Shown: piece by piece, positions 51,895 through 61,453 of the stretch
Layout of the letters: every line of letters starts with the position of its first letter
Numbering within the stretch: position 1 is the first letter of the stretch
From: Acidobacteriaceae bacterium
GTDB lineage: Bacteria; Acidobacteriota; Terriglobia; Terriglobales; Acidobacteriaceae
Assembly (NCBI GenBank): GCA_003156805.1
Contig: PMHV01000030.1
Location: 73,261-137,260, forward strand
DNA length: 64,000 nucleotides
Direction: 5' to 3'
Position numbers and translations under genes: made by a program
The notes under the pieces: generated by a model
Told to the model about the DNA's origin: nothing
Database searches by the model: none
What the model saw: only the letters and a program-made list of their open reading frames with translations

Positions 51895-53679
51895 ATGGCG
51901 ACCAATCTCGTGCAAATCGACAATGATGAGGAAATCAAGGAGCGCTTGGAAGGCGAACGCGCCAGGCTGCGCAAGATCGCTGGTTTGGACCAGCCCACAC
52001 ACTTTCATCGCCCGGTAGAACGGGCGTTCAAAGCCGAGGAGCGTGATCGCGTCACGATTCTGTTCGGCGGTTTCACCTGGAAGCATGAAGACCTGATCCG
52101 TGCGGTCTTTCAGGGCTGTGGCTACCGGTGCGAGAAGCTGCCCGTCCCCAATGTGGCGGCCTTCCAGACCGGCAAGGAGTTCGGCAACAACGGGCAATGC
52201 AATCCGACCTACTTCACCGTGGGCAATCTCGTGCAGTACCTGCAGTTCCTGGAGAAGGAGGGCCTATCGCGAGACAAGATCCTTAACAACTTCGTCTTCT
52301 TCACCGCGGGTTCGTGCGGCCCGTGCCGGTTCGGCATGTACGAGGCGGAGTATCGTTTCGCGCTGAAAAACGCCGGATTCGACGGGTTTCGCGTGCTGTT
52401 GTTCAAAGACAGCGACGGAATCAAAGCGGCGTCCGGCGAGCCAGGCCTGAAGTTTACTATCGACTTCGGATTCGGAATGCTCAACGCCATGCATCTCGGC
52501 GATGTGATCAACGACCTGATCTACCAGATCCGGCCCTTCGAAGTGAATAAAGGCGAAACTGACCGCGTGTTCCGGGAAATGGTGGATGGCCTTTGCGATG
52601 ATCTCAGGGATCGCGACTCTTTCGAGATTGAGCAGCGCGCGCCCGCACGGCTCAAGGCGAAATTCGAGAGCAACAAAGTGCTGAGAAATACCGCCAATGT
52701 TCTGGGCAAGATGCATGAGCATTTGTGGGGCAAGGACTATCTAAACGCTCTGCATACCGCCCGCGACCGGATGGACCGCATCGAAGTGGACCGGACCAAA
52801 GTGAAGCCGGTGGTGAAAATCACGGGCGAGTTCTGGGCGCAGATCACGGAGGGCGATGGCAATTTCCACATGTTCGATTTTCTCGAGCGCGAAGGGGCTC
52901 AGGTGGTGGTGGAACCGATCGCTACGTGGGTGGCTTACCTGTTGTATCAGGCGAAGGCGCACGCGATTGCGAAATGGCCGGTGAACCGCCCGCACCGCAA
53001 TCCAGCGTGGTATGAACTCAAGAAGAATATGGCCAATTATTTCGGCTTGCACAAGAAGCTCTGGGGCCTTGGTTTCGGTGAGAAAGCCTGGCAGTACTTC
53101 TACCATCGCACCATCAAGAACATGGGGGGAATTACGCACCACCTGGTGCCGCAGACGGACTTGGCCGAACTGGCGCACCCCTTCTACAACCAGTTCGCGC
53201 GAGGCGGTGAAGGGCACCTGGAAGTGGGCAAGAACGTTTACTATACCGTCCATAAGTTGTGCCACATGGTGCTGGCGCTGAAGCCATTCGGCTGCATGCC
53301 TTCTTCGCAGTCCGATGGAGTGCAGTCGGCGGTGGTGAACAAGTTCAAAGACATGATCTTCCTGCCGATTGAGACTTCTGGTGAAGGCGAAGTAAACGCT
53401 CATAGCCGCGTACAAATGGCACTGGGCGAAGCCAAAGTCAAAGCCAAGACCGAGTTCGAGCAGTGCCTGAAGTCGACGGGAAAGAGTCTGGACGAGATCC
53501 GGGATTACATTGCCGAACATCCTGAGCTGCGCCGGCCTTTCTACCACTTGCCTCACCGCGAGGGCGTGGCGGGAACTGCCGCTCAATTTATTTTGCACGT
53601 GAGCGATCGCATGGATAAGAGCACGCGGTTGTGGAAGCGCTCGCGGGTTCCCGGGATCGCCGTGCCAAGCGCCGCGTAA
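51895..53679 (+). CDS. 2-hydroxyacyl-CoA dehydratase-like FeS protein (atypical dehydratase subunit)
   Basis: 594 residues, cytoplasmic (no signal). Start has GGAGGAAG. Sequence pattern of the second component of large atypical 2-hydroxyglutaryl-CoA-dehydratase-type systems: VTILFGGFTWKHEDLIRAVF, GCGYRCEKLPVPN (Cys75, Cys79), EFGNNGQCNPTYFTVGNLVQ (Cys102), TAGSCGPCRFGMYEAEYRFA (Cys141, Cys144), and later HLVPQTDLAELAHPFYNQFA and PFGCMPSSQSDGVQSAVVNK. These cysteines likely bind an iron-sulfur cluster that accepts electrons from the activase encoded next (96-base gap). The family performs difficult low-potential reductions; the substrate of this subgroup is not established as far as I know. 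The protein is not a close match to classical HgdA/HgdB. Confidence 0.82.
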   Translation: MATNLVQIDNDEEIKERLEGERARLRKIAGLDQPTHFHRPVERAFKAEERDRVTILFGGFTWKHEDLIRAVFQGCGYRCEKLPVPNVAAFQTGKEFGNNGQCNPTYFTVGNLVQYLQFLEKEGLSRDKILNNFVFFTAGSCGPCRFGMYEAEYRFALKNAGFDGFRVLLFKDSDGIKAASGEPGLKFTIDFGFGMLNAMHLGDVINDLIYQIRPFEVNKGETDRVFREMVDGLCDDLRDRDSFEIEQRAPARLKAKFESNKVLRNTANVLGKMHEHLWGKDYLNALHTARDRMDRIEVDRTKVKPVVKITGEFWAQITEGDGNFHMFDFLEREGAQVVVEPIATWVAYLLYQAKAHAIAKWPVNRPHRNPAWYELKKNMANYFGLHKKLWGLGFGEKAWQYFYHRTIKNMGGITHHLVPQTDLAELAHPFYNQFARGGEGHLEVGKNVYYTVHKLCHMVLALKPFGCMPSSQSDGVQSAVVNKFKDMIFLPIETSGEGEVNAHSRVQMALGEAKVKAKTEFEQCLKSTGKSLDEIRDYIAEHPELRRPFYHLPHREGVAGTAAQFILHVSDRMDKSTRLWKRSRVPGIAVPSAA

Positions 53680-53775
53680 GAGTGGTGGCACCGCCGTCTT
53701 GTTTGTCATTCATTTGCCGGCGAGATGGCGGTCACTACGATTGAGAACCGCTTTTTACGACTTATCGGAGAGACG

Positions 53776-56700
53776 ATGCACGACCATCTGGGACAGCAAA
53801 AAAAGCCAGAGCTATTTCATATAGCCCCCGCACCCGCACAAAAACCGCGCAATCATCACACGGAATTCATGGTGGGACTCGATGTGGGCTCGACCACGGT
53901 GAAAGCGACGGTGGTGGATGCGGCGACCGACAAGGTGCTTTGGCAGGACTACCAGCGCCACGAAACTAAGCAACCGGAGAAGACGCTGGAATTCTTGCGC
54001 CGCATCGAAGCGGAGGTCGGCATCAACCGGCACAACACCCGCATGTTCATGACCGGCTCTGGTGGCGGTGGCATCGCAGAACAGATTGGCGCGAAGTTCG
54101 TGCAGGAAGTTACCGCGGTGTCACTGGCGGTCGAGAAGCTGCATCCCGAGGTGTATTCCGTCATTGAGCTCGGCGGCCAAGATGCGAAGATCATCGTCTT
54201 CAAGGACGACGAAGAGACCGGCCGCAAAAAGAAAATTCCCTCGATGAACGATAAGTGCGCAGGCGGTACTGGCGCGGTTATCGATAAGATTAACGCGAAA
54301 CTGAAGATCCCTGTCGCTGAACTGTGTGAGCAGAGGTATCACGGAATCAAACTCCACAGAGTTGCCGGGAAATGCGGGGTCTTCGCTGAGACCGATATCA
54401 ACGGCTTGCAAAAGGTAGGCACACCGTCAGACGAACTCATGGCGTCGCTGTTCGAGGCCATTGTTTTGCAGAACTTGAGTGTGCTGACTCGCGGCCACAC
54501 GCTGCGGCCTCACGTTTTGTTGCTCGGCGGCCCGAACAGCTTCATCAAAGGCATGCGTGAGGCGTGGCAGGCGAATATTCCGCGCATGTGGCAGGAGCGC
54601 AAGGTTACGATTCCTGATGGCGCAAAGCCCGAAGATCTGATCAAAGTCCCGCAAAATGCTCAATATTTTGCCGCCATGGGCGCCATTGAATTCGGCAAGA
54701 GCGAAGAAGACTGCGTAGGTTGCTACCAGGGACACGAAAAGCTGATGCACTACATCGAGCACGGGCGCCAGGAAGAAAAGGCCAAGTCCGGCGCCAAAGG
54801 ATTGACCAACAGCGACACAGAACTCGACGACTTCAAGGCCTCTTACCGACGTAAGAAGTTCACTCCCGCAACGTTTCATACCAACCAGACGGTTGGTGGG
54901 TTCATCGGCATCGACGGCGGCTCGACTTCGACTAAGGCCGTGTTGCTTGACGAAAACGGCGACATCCTTTGCAAGGCGTATCAGCTCTCGAACGGAAATC
55001 CGATCCAGGACACGGTTGAAATGTTCGAAAACCTGCGCGGCCAGGTGGAAGCGCAGAAAGCGAAGTTGGAAGTTCTGGGAGTCGCAACAACTGGCTACGC
55101 GAAAGACATTCTGAAAGACGTGTTGCACGCAGACGTGGCGCTGGTGGAGACAGTAGCTCACACGGAGTCGGCTCTCAAGTTTTACGAAGATCCGCACGTG
55201 ATCGTCGACGTTGGCGGGCAGGATATCAAGATCATCATCCTGCACAAGGGCCGCGTCAAGGATTTCAAGCTCAATACCCAATGCTCGGCTGGCAACGGAT
55301 ATTTTCTGCAGTCTACCGCGGAAGGCTTTGGATTGGGCGTTGAACAATACGCCGATCTGGCATTCTCGGCAAGATCGATGCCGATTTTCGGTTACGGCTG
55401 TGCCGTCTTCATGCAGTCGGACATCGTGAATTTCCAGCGGCAAGGCTGGCGAGCGGAGGAAATTCTCGCAGGTCTCGCGGCCGTGCTGCCCAAGAATGTA
55501 TTTCTGTACGTGGCTAGCATTCCCAATCTCGCGGCGCTGGGCACACGTTTCGTTCTGCAGGGCGGGACTCAAAACAACATGGCGGTCGTGAAAGCCGAAG
55601 TGGATTTCATTCACAACAGCTTCCGCGCTGCGGGCAGAAAACCGGAAATCATCGTCCACGAATTCTGCGGCGAATCCGGAGCCATCGGCGCTGCGGTTGA
55701 GTCTGTCCGCCTGTGGCGCAACGGCCAGCAGACGACATTCGTTGGATTAGAGGCGGTACGCAAGATCGAATACCGCACCACGCGCAACGAAAGCACACGG
55801 TGCAATTTCTGCAAGAACAATTGCCTGCGCACCTTTATTGACATTCGTACCGTCCCCAAGGACGATCTGAGCTTTGTGCCGATCCAGAAAGTCACCAAGG
55901 TTCCGCTGATGCACGGCGAGCAACGCCTCATCATCGCCACCTGCGAAAAAGGCCTGGTTGAAGATGTCAACGACATGAAGGACATCAAAGCGGGAATCGA
56001 CCAGATCAAAGACAAGTATCCGAATTTTGTGGACATGGCGGCGCACGAAGTTTTTCGTCCGGTTAACGCCGAAAGCGTGGCCGACCCCATCCCTGCTGCA
56101 AAATTCTGGAACAAGGCGGCGAAAGGGCGCATTCCGCTCATGGAAACCCGCAAGAAACTTCGCGTCGGCATTCCTCGCGTCCTGAACATCTACACCTACG
56201 CGCCGCTCTTTAACGGATATCTGGAGAGCCTGGGTGTGCAGCCGGAAAACATCGTCTATTCCGACTACACCAGTTCCGATCTGTACCGCGCGGGTGCGAG
56301 CCGCGGGGCCATCGACCCCTGCTTCCCGGCGAAGATCGGCATTTCCCACGTCTACAACCTCATCCAGGAAAAGCACCGCAAGAAGGCGCTGAATGTGATC
56401 TTTTTCCCCATGTACGACGTGTTGAGTTCGCCGCTGGTGAAAATCGTTGGCACCAACGCGTGTCCAACTGTTACGGCGACGCCGGAAACGGTGAAGGCCG
56501 CATTCACGAAAGAGAACGACGTATTTGCCGAGCACAACGTCAAATACGTGGATCCAGTTCTAAACTTTGCCGACCGCAAGCTGTTTGCACACCAGATGCT
56601 GCAGGCGTGGCAGCCAATTCTCGGTTTGTCACAAGAAGAGAACGACCGTGCAGTCGAAGTCGGCTACAAAGCGCTAGAGGACTATGAGGCCAGCATCCGC

Positions 56701-57354
56701 AAGCGTGCCCGCCAGGTTCTCGACCAATTGGAACGCGAAGATCGCATCGGCATCGTCATGCTCGGCCGGCCGTACCACCACGATCCCGGTCTGAATCACG
56801 AAATCATGGAGGAGTTCCAGAAGCTGGGCTATCCCATCTTCTCGCAGAACACGCTGCCACTGGATGAAGATATGCTGGAGCGTCTGTTCGGCGAAGAGGT
56901 TCGTGCCGGCGTTATCGGTCATCCGCTTGATATCACCGACGCCTGGAAAAATTCGTACTCCTGCAGTACCAATCACAAGGTGTGGGCGGCGAAGTTCACG
57001 GCGCGGCATCCCAACCTGGTGGCGCTGGAGATCTCAAGTTTCAAATGCGGCCACGATGCGCCCATTTACGGCGTGGTCGAGGGCATTATCGAGGAATCTG
57101 GCACTCCGTACTTCTGCTTTAAGGACCTGGATGAGAACAAGCCCTCCGGTTCGATCAGGATTCGTGTCGAGACTATCGATTATTTCTTGCGGCGCTATCG
57201 CGAAGAAGTTATCCGCAAGCGCAAGGCATCTGAAGAAATAGAAGCGCAGTTGGCCGCACTGGAAGCGGAACTGCGAGGGCAAATGGCAGCTGAAGCTACC
57301 CAACCCCAGCCACTGCAATGCGAACGGGAGGCAGAGGCTATGGCAGCGGACTAA
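53776..57354 (+). CDS. Giant acyl-CoA dehydratase activase: two BadF/BcrA-type ATPase domains plus DUF2229-like region
   Basis: 1,192 residues from ATG 53776, chosen because GGAG sits five bases upstream; ATG 53725 is open but lacks one. Two ASKHA ATPase domains lie in tandem: the first with GLDVGSTTVKATVVD, IELGGQDAKIIVFK, Cys161 in NDKCAGGTG and Cys200 in GKCGVFAETD; the second with GIDGGSTSTKAVLLD, VDVGGQDIKIIIL, Cys503 in NTQCSAGNG and Cys542 in YGCAVFMQSD. Each Cys pair corresponds to the ligands of the bridging [4Fe-4S] cluster in HgdC-type activators. RCNFCKNNC (Cys676, 679, 683) follows, then a COG3580/DUF2229-like region (RVGIPRVLNIYTYAPLFNGY, GAIDPCFPAKIGISHVYN, VIFFPMYDVLSSPLV, GTNACPTVTATPETV). 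It would couple ATP hydrolysis to injecting a low-potential electron into the preceding protein. Oxygen-sensitive chemistry is expected. Confidence 0.88.
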   Translation: MHDHLGQQKKPELFHIAPAPAQKPRNHHTEFMVGLDVGSTTVKATVVDAATDKVLWQDYQRHETKQPEKTLEFLRRIEAEVGINRHNTRMFMTGSGGGGIAEQIGAKFVQEVTAVSLAVEKLHPEVYSVIELGGQDAKIIVFKDDEETGRKKKIPSMNDKCAGGTGAVIDKINAKLKIPVAELCEQRYHGIKLHRVAGKCGVFAETDINGLQKVGTPSDELMASLFEAIVLQNLSVLTRGHTLRPHVLLLGGPNSFIKGMREAWQANIPRMWQERKVTIPDGAKPEDLIKVPQNAQYFAAMGAIEFGKSEEDCVGCYQGHEKLMHYIEHGRQEEKAKSGAKGLTNSDTELDDFKASYRRKKFTPATFHTNQTVGGFIGIDGGSTSTKAVLLDENGDILCKAYQLSNGNPIQDTVEMFENLRGQVEAQKAKLEVLGVATTGYAKDILKDVLHADVALVETVAHTESALKFYEDPHVIVDVGGQDIKIIILHKGRVKDFKLNTQCSAGNGYFLQSTAEGFGLGVEQYADLAFSARSMPIFGYGCAVFMQSDIVNFQRQGWRAEEILAGLAAVLPKNVFLYVASIPNLAALGTRFVLQGGTQNNMAVVKAEVDFIHNSFRAAGRKPEIIVHEFCGESGAIGAAVESVRLWRNGQQTTFVGLEAVRKIEYRTTRNESTRCNFCKNNCLRTFIDIRTVPKDDLSFVPIQKVTKVPLMHGEQRLIIATCEKGLVEDVNDMKDIKAGIDQIKDKYPNFVDMAAHEVFRPVNAESVADPIPAAKFWNKAAKGRIPLMETRKKLRVGIPRVLNIYTYAPLFNGYLESLGVQPENIVYSDYTSSDLYRAGASRGAIDPCFPAKIGISHVYNLIQEKHRKKALNVIFFPMYDVLSSPLVKIVGTNACPTVTATPETVKAAFTKENDVFAEHNVKYVDPVLNFADRKLFAHQMLQAWQPILGLSQEENDRAVEVGYKALEDYEASIRKRARQVLDQLEREDRIGIVMLGRPYHHDPGLNHEIMEEFQKLGYPIFSQNTLPLDEDMLERLFGEEVRAGVIGHPLDITDAWKNSYSCSTNHKVWAAKFTARHPNLVALEISSFKCGHDAPIYGVVEGIIEESGTPYFCFKDLDENKPSGSIRIRVETIDYFLRRYREEVIRKRKASEEIEAQLAALEAELRGQMAAEATQPQPLQCEREAEAMAAD

Positions 57355-58060
57355 GGAACGTAGCCTGGATAAATCTGCCCGTTGCTTTCATCCCAGAAGT
57401 AGACCATGCTTTCGCTGAAATGTTCGCGGAGATCGTACCGACGTGAGCCGCCGACGGCGACTTCGGGAATCCAATCGGGGCACGACCCGTGCCAGCACCT
57501 CAATTACGAGTCTCCGAAGCGGGATTCTGGGAAGCTCCGAATGAGGTTCCCAAGTGCTGACGAAGTCAAATCGCTTTCGCGATATCATCGGTCGTGATCG
57601 CCTGGCACTCGCCTGATGGACCGTTGAAGGCGGACGGCACCAGAGAAAAACGCTCAAGAGCTTGCTTTCGTGAGTTGAGCGCAACACCGTCTCCGATCCG
57701 GTTTGAGGGCGAGCACGCGGTGCGGGACGAACTAGGCGGAACGGTTCACCGGATTCGATCTGGTCGGAACATCTAGGCGCCGAGCATCAGCCTCAGACCT
57801 CATGCACGTCCGAGATCCTTGGTTTCTCAGTATTTTGCCGATGCGGGTCACGGCTGGGCCGTGGGCGTGCACGGCACGATCCCGGCTACCAGCGACGATA
57901 GATGCGAAAGCAGGGCCACTCGCCTGCTCCAAGAAAGAAATGAGATATATCACTCATCTACTTGACGGGTACAATGGCATGAGTTCTGTTAGCTACCCGG
58001 GTATGCTTTTCCGTGCTCTGAAGCGCTGTCGCGGTTAGTCAACCCGCAAAGGGGACGAAG
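57355..58060. other. Spacer with a possible gene remnant on the minus strand
   Basis: 706 bases. Minus-strand frame 57351-57503 encodes about 50 residues with a convincing look (CPDWIPEVAVGGSRRYDLRE, then HFSESMVYFWDESNGQIYPG) but starts only at TTG, has no ribosome site and no upstream continuation in frame, so it seems to be the 3' end of a lost gene. The rest (57504-58060) shows no supportable frame. AAGGGGACGAAG just before 58061 is the ribosome site of the next gene. Confidence 0.4.
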
Positions 58061-58759
58061 ATGTTTAACAAAATGATCACAGTCGGACACACGGCGTTAA
58101 CTGTCGTTCTCGGCTCAGCCGCGCTGGTCAGTCAACAGGCGCCTGGGGCGCCCAGTTCCTCTGCGGGGAGGGAATTTCCTGTGATCATGCGGCAAAACGT
58201 GGCTGCCGGCAAAACCCTCGTGGGAACGAAGGTCCAGGCCAAACTTGTAGTGGCGACCCTGGTAAATGGCGCCGTGGTTCCGAGAGACGCCATCTTGTCC
58301 GGAGAGGTTACCGAGTCCGTGGCGAAATCTGTATCCGACCCATCCCGACTTGCCATTCGCATGGATTCCGCTCAGTGGAAGAATGGATCTGCACCTATCA
58401 AGGTTTACTTGACCGCCTGGTTTTACCCCGTGGCGGCGATGGCACCTCAGGATCTCTCCTATGAGCCGCCGGACGCCGCAAAAAGCCCGAAAAATTGGAA
58501 CGGGGCCGGCACTTACCCCGACCCGAACAACCCGGTTTCACAGCAGAAATTTCCAGGCCGTGACACGGACAAGGACGCGAGCCTGGCGCCGCCCTCGCCG
58601 GCGTCAAGTATTTCGAACCACCGCGTTTTGATGAAAAATGTAGAGTCTACGCGCAATAGTGACGGAGCCGTTGCTCTCACTTCCACGCACCTGAATGTCA
58701 AGCTCGATAGGTTTACTACCTACGTCTTCGCAGCGGGCAACCTTCTGCCGATGAATTGA
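58061..58759 (+). CDS. Exported protein of unknown function
   Basis: 232 residues with a GGGGA ribosome site. Residues about 5-27 (MITVGHTALTVVLGSAALVS) look like a signal peptide. The mature part begins with REFPVIMRQNVAAGKTLVGT-KVQAKLVVATL and GAVVPRDAILSGEVTESVAK, a beta-rich pattern with alternating hydrophobic residues and an uncovered motif for increasing and setting values (A-K-L-x-x-A-T-L-V-N-G). The C-terminal half is rich in Pro, Ser and Asn (YPDPNNPVSQQKFPGRDTDK). The first part faintly recalls the TrbI/VirB10 beta-barrel (G-T-x-x-x-A-x-L), but I would not assign it. No operon partner. Confidence 0.6.
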   Translation: MFNKMITVGHTALTVVLGSAALVSQQAPGAPSSSAGREFPVIMRQNVAAGKTLVGTKVQAKLVVATLVNGAVVPRDAILSGEVTESVAKSVSDPSRLAIRMDSAQWKNGSAPIKVYLTAWFYPVAAMAPQDLSYEPPDAAKSPKNWNGAGTYPDPNNPVSQQKFPGRDTDKDASLAPPSPASSISNHRVLMKNVESTRNSDGAVALTSTHLNVKLDRFTTYVFAAGNLLPMN

Positions 58760-58870
58760 CTACGAAATGTATGGCGCTCACTGTCGCGAACCGTCCGCCG
58801 AACCGGAATACCGTCACACTATGAAACTTTGCTCCCGGCTTCAACTCAGTCGATGGAAGGCTGGCGCGGT

Positions 58871-58889
58871 TGGAAACGCTTTGTTTCCA
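58871..58889. promoter_or_regulatory. Operator-like palindrome upstream of xylA
   Basis: TGGAAAC-GCTTT-GTTTCCA is a perfect inverted repeat of 7-bp arms, 140 bases before the xylA start. Its left part, GGAAACGCTTT, resembles LacI-family operators, which have a central CG between A/T-rich arms. Regulation of xylA by a LacI-type protein is a guess. Confidence 0.35.
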
Positions 58890-59028
58890 GGCAGTCCGGA
58901 GCTCGCGCCTGCACTTGTAATCGAGCGCACGCGTAGTAACATACCATACCGTTGGCGCACACTTCATGTCCGCGATATCCCGCGATGAAGCCCATCCTGA
59001 ATTGATACAGTTCTGCGGAGAATACCTT

Positions 59029-60201
59029 ATGACAATTACTGACGATTATCAGCCCCGCGCGGAACACAAGTTCTCCTTCGGGCTTTGGACGGTTGGCAAC
59101 CGCGGACGCGATGCGTTTGGCGATTTTGTGCGAGCGTACCTTTCGCCGATCGAGATTGTCTCTATGCTGGCGGAAATGGGTGCCTGGGGCGTCAACCTGC
59201 ACGACAACGATCTCGTGCCAATCGATGCCACCGGCGCTGAACGCGACTGCATCGTTCGCTCGTTCAAGAAGGCCTGCGCGGACAGTGGGATTGTCGTTCC
59301 CATGGCCACAGTCTCGCTCTTCTTCCACCCGGTATTTCGTGACGGAGCTTTCACCGCCAACGATCCTGAGGTGCGTGCCTACGCTCTCCAGAAAACCATG
59401 CGAGCCATGGACATTGGAGCAGAACTGGGCGCGAAGATTTTTGTGTTATGGGGTGGCCGTGAGGGCGTCGAGACCGACGCTTGCCGCAGAGCGGATGACG
59501 CGATCAAGCGCTTGCGCGAAGCCGTCAACTATCTTTGCGAATACAACATCGAGCGCGGATATGGTATGAAGTTCGCTTTGGAAGCCAAACCGAATGAACC
59601 GAGGGCCGACATCTATATGGCCACTACAGGCCAGTACTTGGGCTTCATCCCCACGCTCGATCATCCTGAAATGGTCGGAGTGAATCCCGAAGTCGCGCAC
59701 GAAAATATGGCGGGACTCAACTTCATGCATGCGGTGGCTCAGGCCTGGGAGGCGGGCAAACTCTTTCACATCGATCTGAATGATCAAATGCCAAGCCGAT
59801 TTGACCAGGACCTTCGCTTTGGATCGTCCAACCTGAAGGCCGCATTTTGGCTGGTGAAGTTCCTCGAGGACGTGGACTACGAAGGACCGCGTCACTTCGA
59901 CGCGCATGCCTACCGGACCGAGGACTATGAAGGTGTAAAGGACTTCGCCCGCGGCTGCATGCGAACCTACCTGATCCTCAAAGAGAAGGCTCACCGGTGG
60001 AACGCCGACAGAGAAATACTGGGTATCCTCAATGAGATCTCAAGCAGTGGAAGGGGCACTGCCAGGGTGGACCGCTATTCGAAAGAGGGCGCAGCCCAGC
60101 TGCTGACGCATGTTTTTGACAAAGACGAGATATTGAAGAAGCGTTTGCCGTACGAGCGTCTCGATCAGCTGACGGTTGATATGCTGCTGGGTGTCAGGTA
60201 G
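59029..60201 (+). CDS. xylA: Xylose isomerase, actinobacterial (short) type
   Basis: 390 residues from ATG 59029, preceded by GGAG; a frame from 58966 adds 21 residues without family match. The length and sequence match the short class of D-xylose isomerases (Streptomyces type, about 388 residues) rather than the 440-residue class. Active-site residues are all present: [12 protein letters not shown] (His and Asp of the charge pair), [12 protein letters not shown] (metal Glu and Lys), [13 protein letters not shown] (Glu, His), [11 protein letters not shown] (Asp residues) and [12 protein letters not shown] (Asp). It converts xylose to xylulose in the cytoplasm using two divalent metals and can also isomerise glucose. 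No xylulokinase gene is adjacent, so it is not in a classical xylAB operon. Confidence 0.95.
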   Translation: MTITDDYQPRAEHKFSFGLWTVGNRGRDAFGDFVRAYLSPIEIVSMLAEMGAWGVNLHDNDLVPIDATGAERDCIVRSFKKACADSGIVVPMATVSLFFHPVFRDGAFTANDPEVRAYALQKTMRAMDIGAELGAKIFVLWGGREGVETDACRRADDAIKRLREAVNYLCEYNIERGYGMKFALEAKPNEPRADIYMATTGQYLGFIPTLDHPEMVGVNPEVAHENMAGLNFMHAVAQAWEAGKLFHIDLNDQMPSRFDQDLRFGSSNLKAAFWLVKFLEDVDYEGPRHFDAHAYRTEDYEGVKDFARGCMRTYLILKEKAHRWNADREILGILNEISSSGRGTARVDRYSKEGAAQLLTHVFDKDEILKKRLPYERLDQLTVDMLLGVR

Positions 60202-60255
60202 GGGTCTTCCACCAGCCTGTCGGCAAGTTCAGTGTTTCTCAAGTTGACGAATCTG

Positions 60256-60280
60256 GCAGGGCCAGCCTACAAGGCCCTGC
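60256..60280. terminator. Hairpin between convergent xylA and TPR gene
   Basis: GCAGGGCC (60256-60263) and GGCCCTGC (60273-60280) pair across a 9-base loop, 55 bases past the xylA stop and 7 bases past the stop of the opposite gene. No long T-tract follows on either side, so termination is plausible but not certain. Confidence 0.45.
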
Positions 60281-60286
60281 AGGCTC

Positions 60287-61453
60287 TTATTGCGGCAGCG
60301 GAGGCGGTGCAGACGACATCTTGGACGCGAGGGGCTCATCTGCCTTCCGATGCAGTTCGCGAACTTTGGCGAACTCCTTCTGGGATTGCGCTGCGTCCCC
60401 CATGGCCTGGTACACACGCCCCAATCGGTAATGCGCGTCGGGCTGCGCAGGATCCAACTCCACGGCATGCCGAAGCGCGGTTATGGCGTCGATGTATTGC
60501 TTCTGCTGGGTGAAGATAGCGCCCAAATCAATGTAGGCGATACGAATGTCGTTTTTCGCTCGTACCGCCTTCCTAAGCAAGGAAACAGCCTGGTCCGGAT
60601 TAGACCTCTTCATCTCGATATCGCCCAAATAAGCCAAGGCTAGAGGATGGCCGGAATCGACAGACAACTCACTCTCGAACTCGCGCTTGGCTTCGTCGTA
60701 TTGGTGTGACTTCCAGTACAGGTAACCGAGGCCAAAATGTACGTTCGGTTCTCGTGGCGAGACCTTCGCCGCCGCCTCGAACTCGGCGATGGCTTCCGAA
60801 GTTCTCCCCAGCCCGTCCAGGGCTTCCCCGCTCAGCATGTGGGCAGCCGCAGAACCGGGATTCTGCTGCAGAATCTGATGGAACTCTTCCAAGGCGCAGG
60901 AGTATTTTTTCGCCCAGAGACAACTTTGCGCTAATACCTCGTGCAGCTCGGCGTTGCTGGGATCGGACCTTGCCGCGGCCTCCAGATACGTGGTCGCTTC
61001 CGCAAAACGTTTTGCGCCGTAGCAGCTAAGACCCAGCAGAGTGACTGCCTGCAGGTTATGTGGGTCAGCAGCCGAGGCGGCCTGGAGCGGAGCTATGGCT
61101 GACTCGAAGTATCCCTGCTTAAACTCCGCCAGTCCCAAGTTCAGTTGCACTCCCGGCAACTTCGGATTCAGGGTGATAGCCTTTTCATAGGCTGCAGCCG
61201 CTTCCCGATATTTTTGTTCTTTCGAGAGGATCACACCCAAGCTGGCAAAAGCTCCTGGGTCGTTGGGATCCTTCTCGATCATCGCCCGCCAAACCTGCGC
61301 AGCCTCGGCCAACTTTCCCTGCTGTTCGAGGGCAATGGCATCGGAGGGACTGGACGCTTGCGCGCTAGCACAGATCTGCAAGAAAAAGGTCGGCAAAAAA
61401 CAGCCTTGCAACAACAGCGCGACAGCGGCCCATAGCAACTTCCAGTTCTTCAT
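60287..61453 (-). CDS. Exported TPR protein, 388 residues
   Basis: Signal peptide MKNWKLLWAAVALLLQGCF and following, cleavage near ICASAQA. Nine or more TPR units: GKLAEAAQVWRAMIEKDPND, AAYEKAITLNPKLPGVQLNL, AARSDPSNAELHEVLAQSCL, QNPGSAAAHMLSGEALDGLG, ELDPAQPDAHYRLGRVYQAM. It ends with a lysine/proline-rich tail SSAPPPLPQ. It lies upstream of nothing obvious and 220 bases downstream of the second TonB receptor gene on the same strand; similar TPR proteins accompany such receptors elsewhere in the window. Confidence 0.85.
   Translation of the reverse strand: MKNWKLLWAAVALLLQGCFLPTFFLQICASAQASSPSDAIALEQQGKLAEAAQVWRAMIEKDPNDPGAFASLGVILSKEQKYREAAAAYEKAITLNPKLPGVQLNLGLAEFKQGYFESAIAPLQAASAADPHNLQAVTLLGLSCYGAKRFAEATTYLEAAARSDPSNAELHEVLAQSCLWAKKYSCALEEFHQILQQNPGSAAAHMLSGEALDGLGRTSEAIAEFEAAAKVSPREPNVHFGLGYLYWKSHQYDEAKREFESELSVDSGHPLALAYLGDIEMKRSNPDQAVSLLRKAVRAKNDIRIAYIDLGAIFTQQKQYIDAITALRHAVELDPAQPDAHYRLGRVYQAMGDAAQSQKEFAKVRELHRKADEPLASKMSSAPPPLPQ

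Noticed and set aside
57388-57687. 99-residue minus-strand frame after the activase
   Set aside because: Arginine-rich shadow frame; the more natural reading of the same DNA is the short remnant in another frame (57351-57503).
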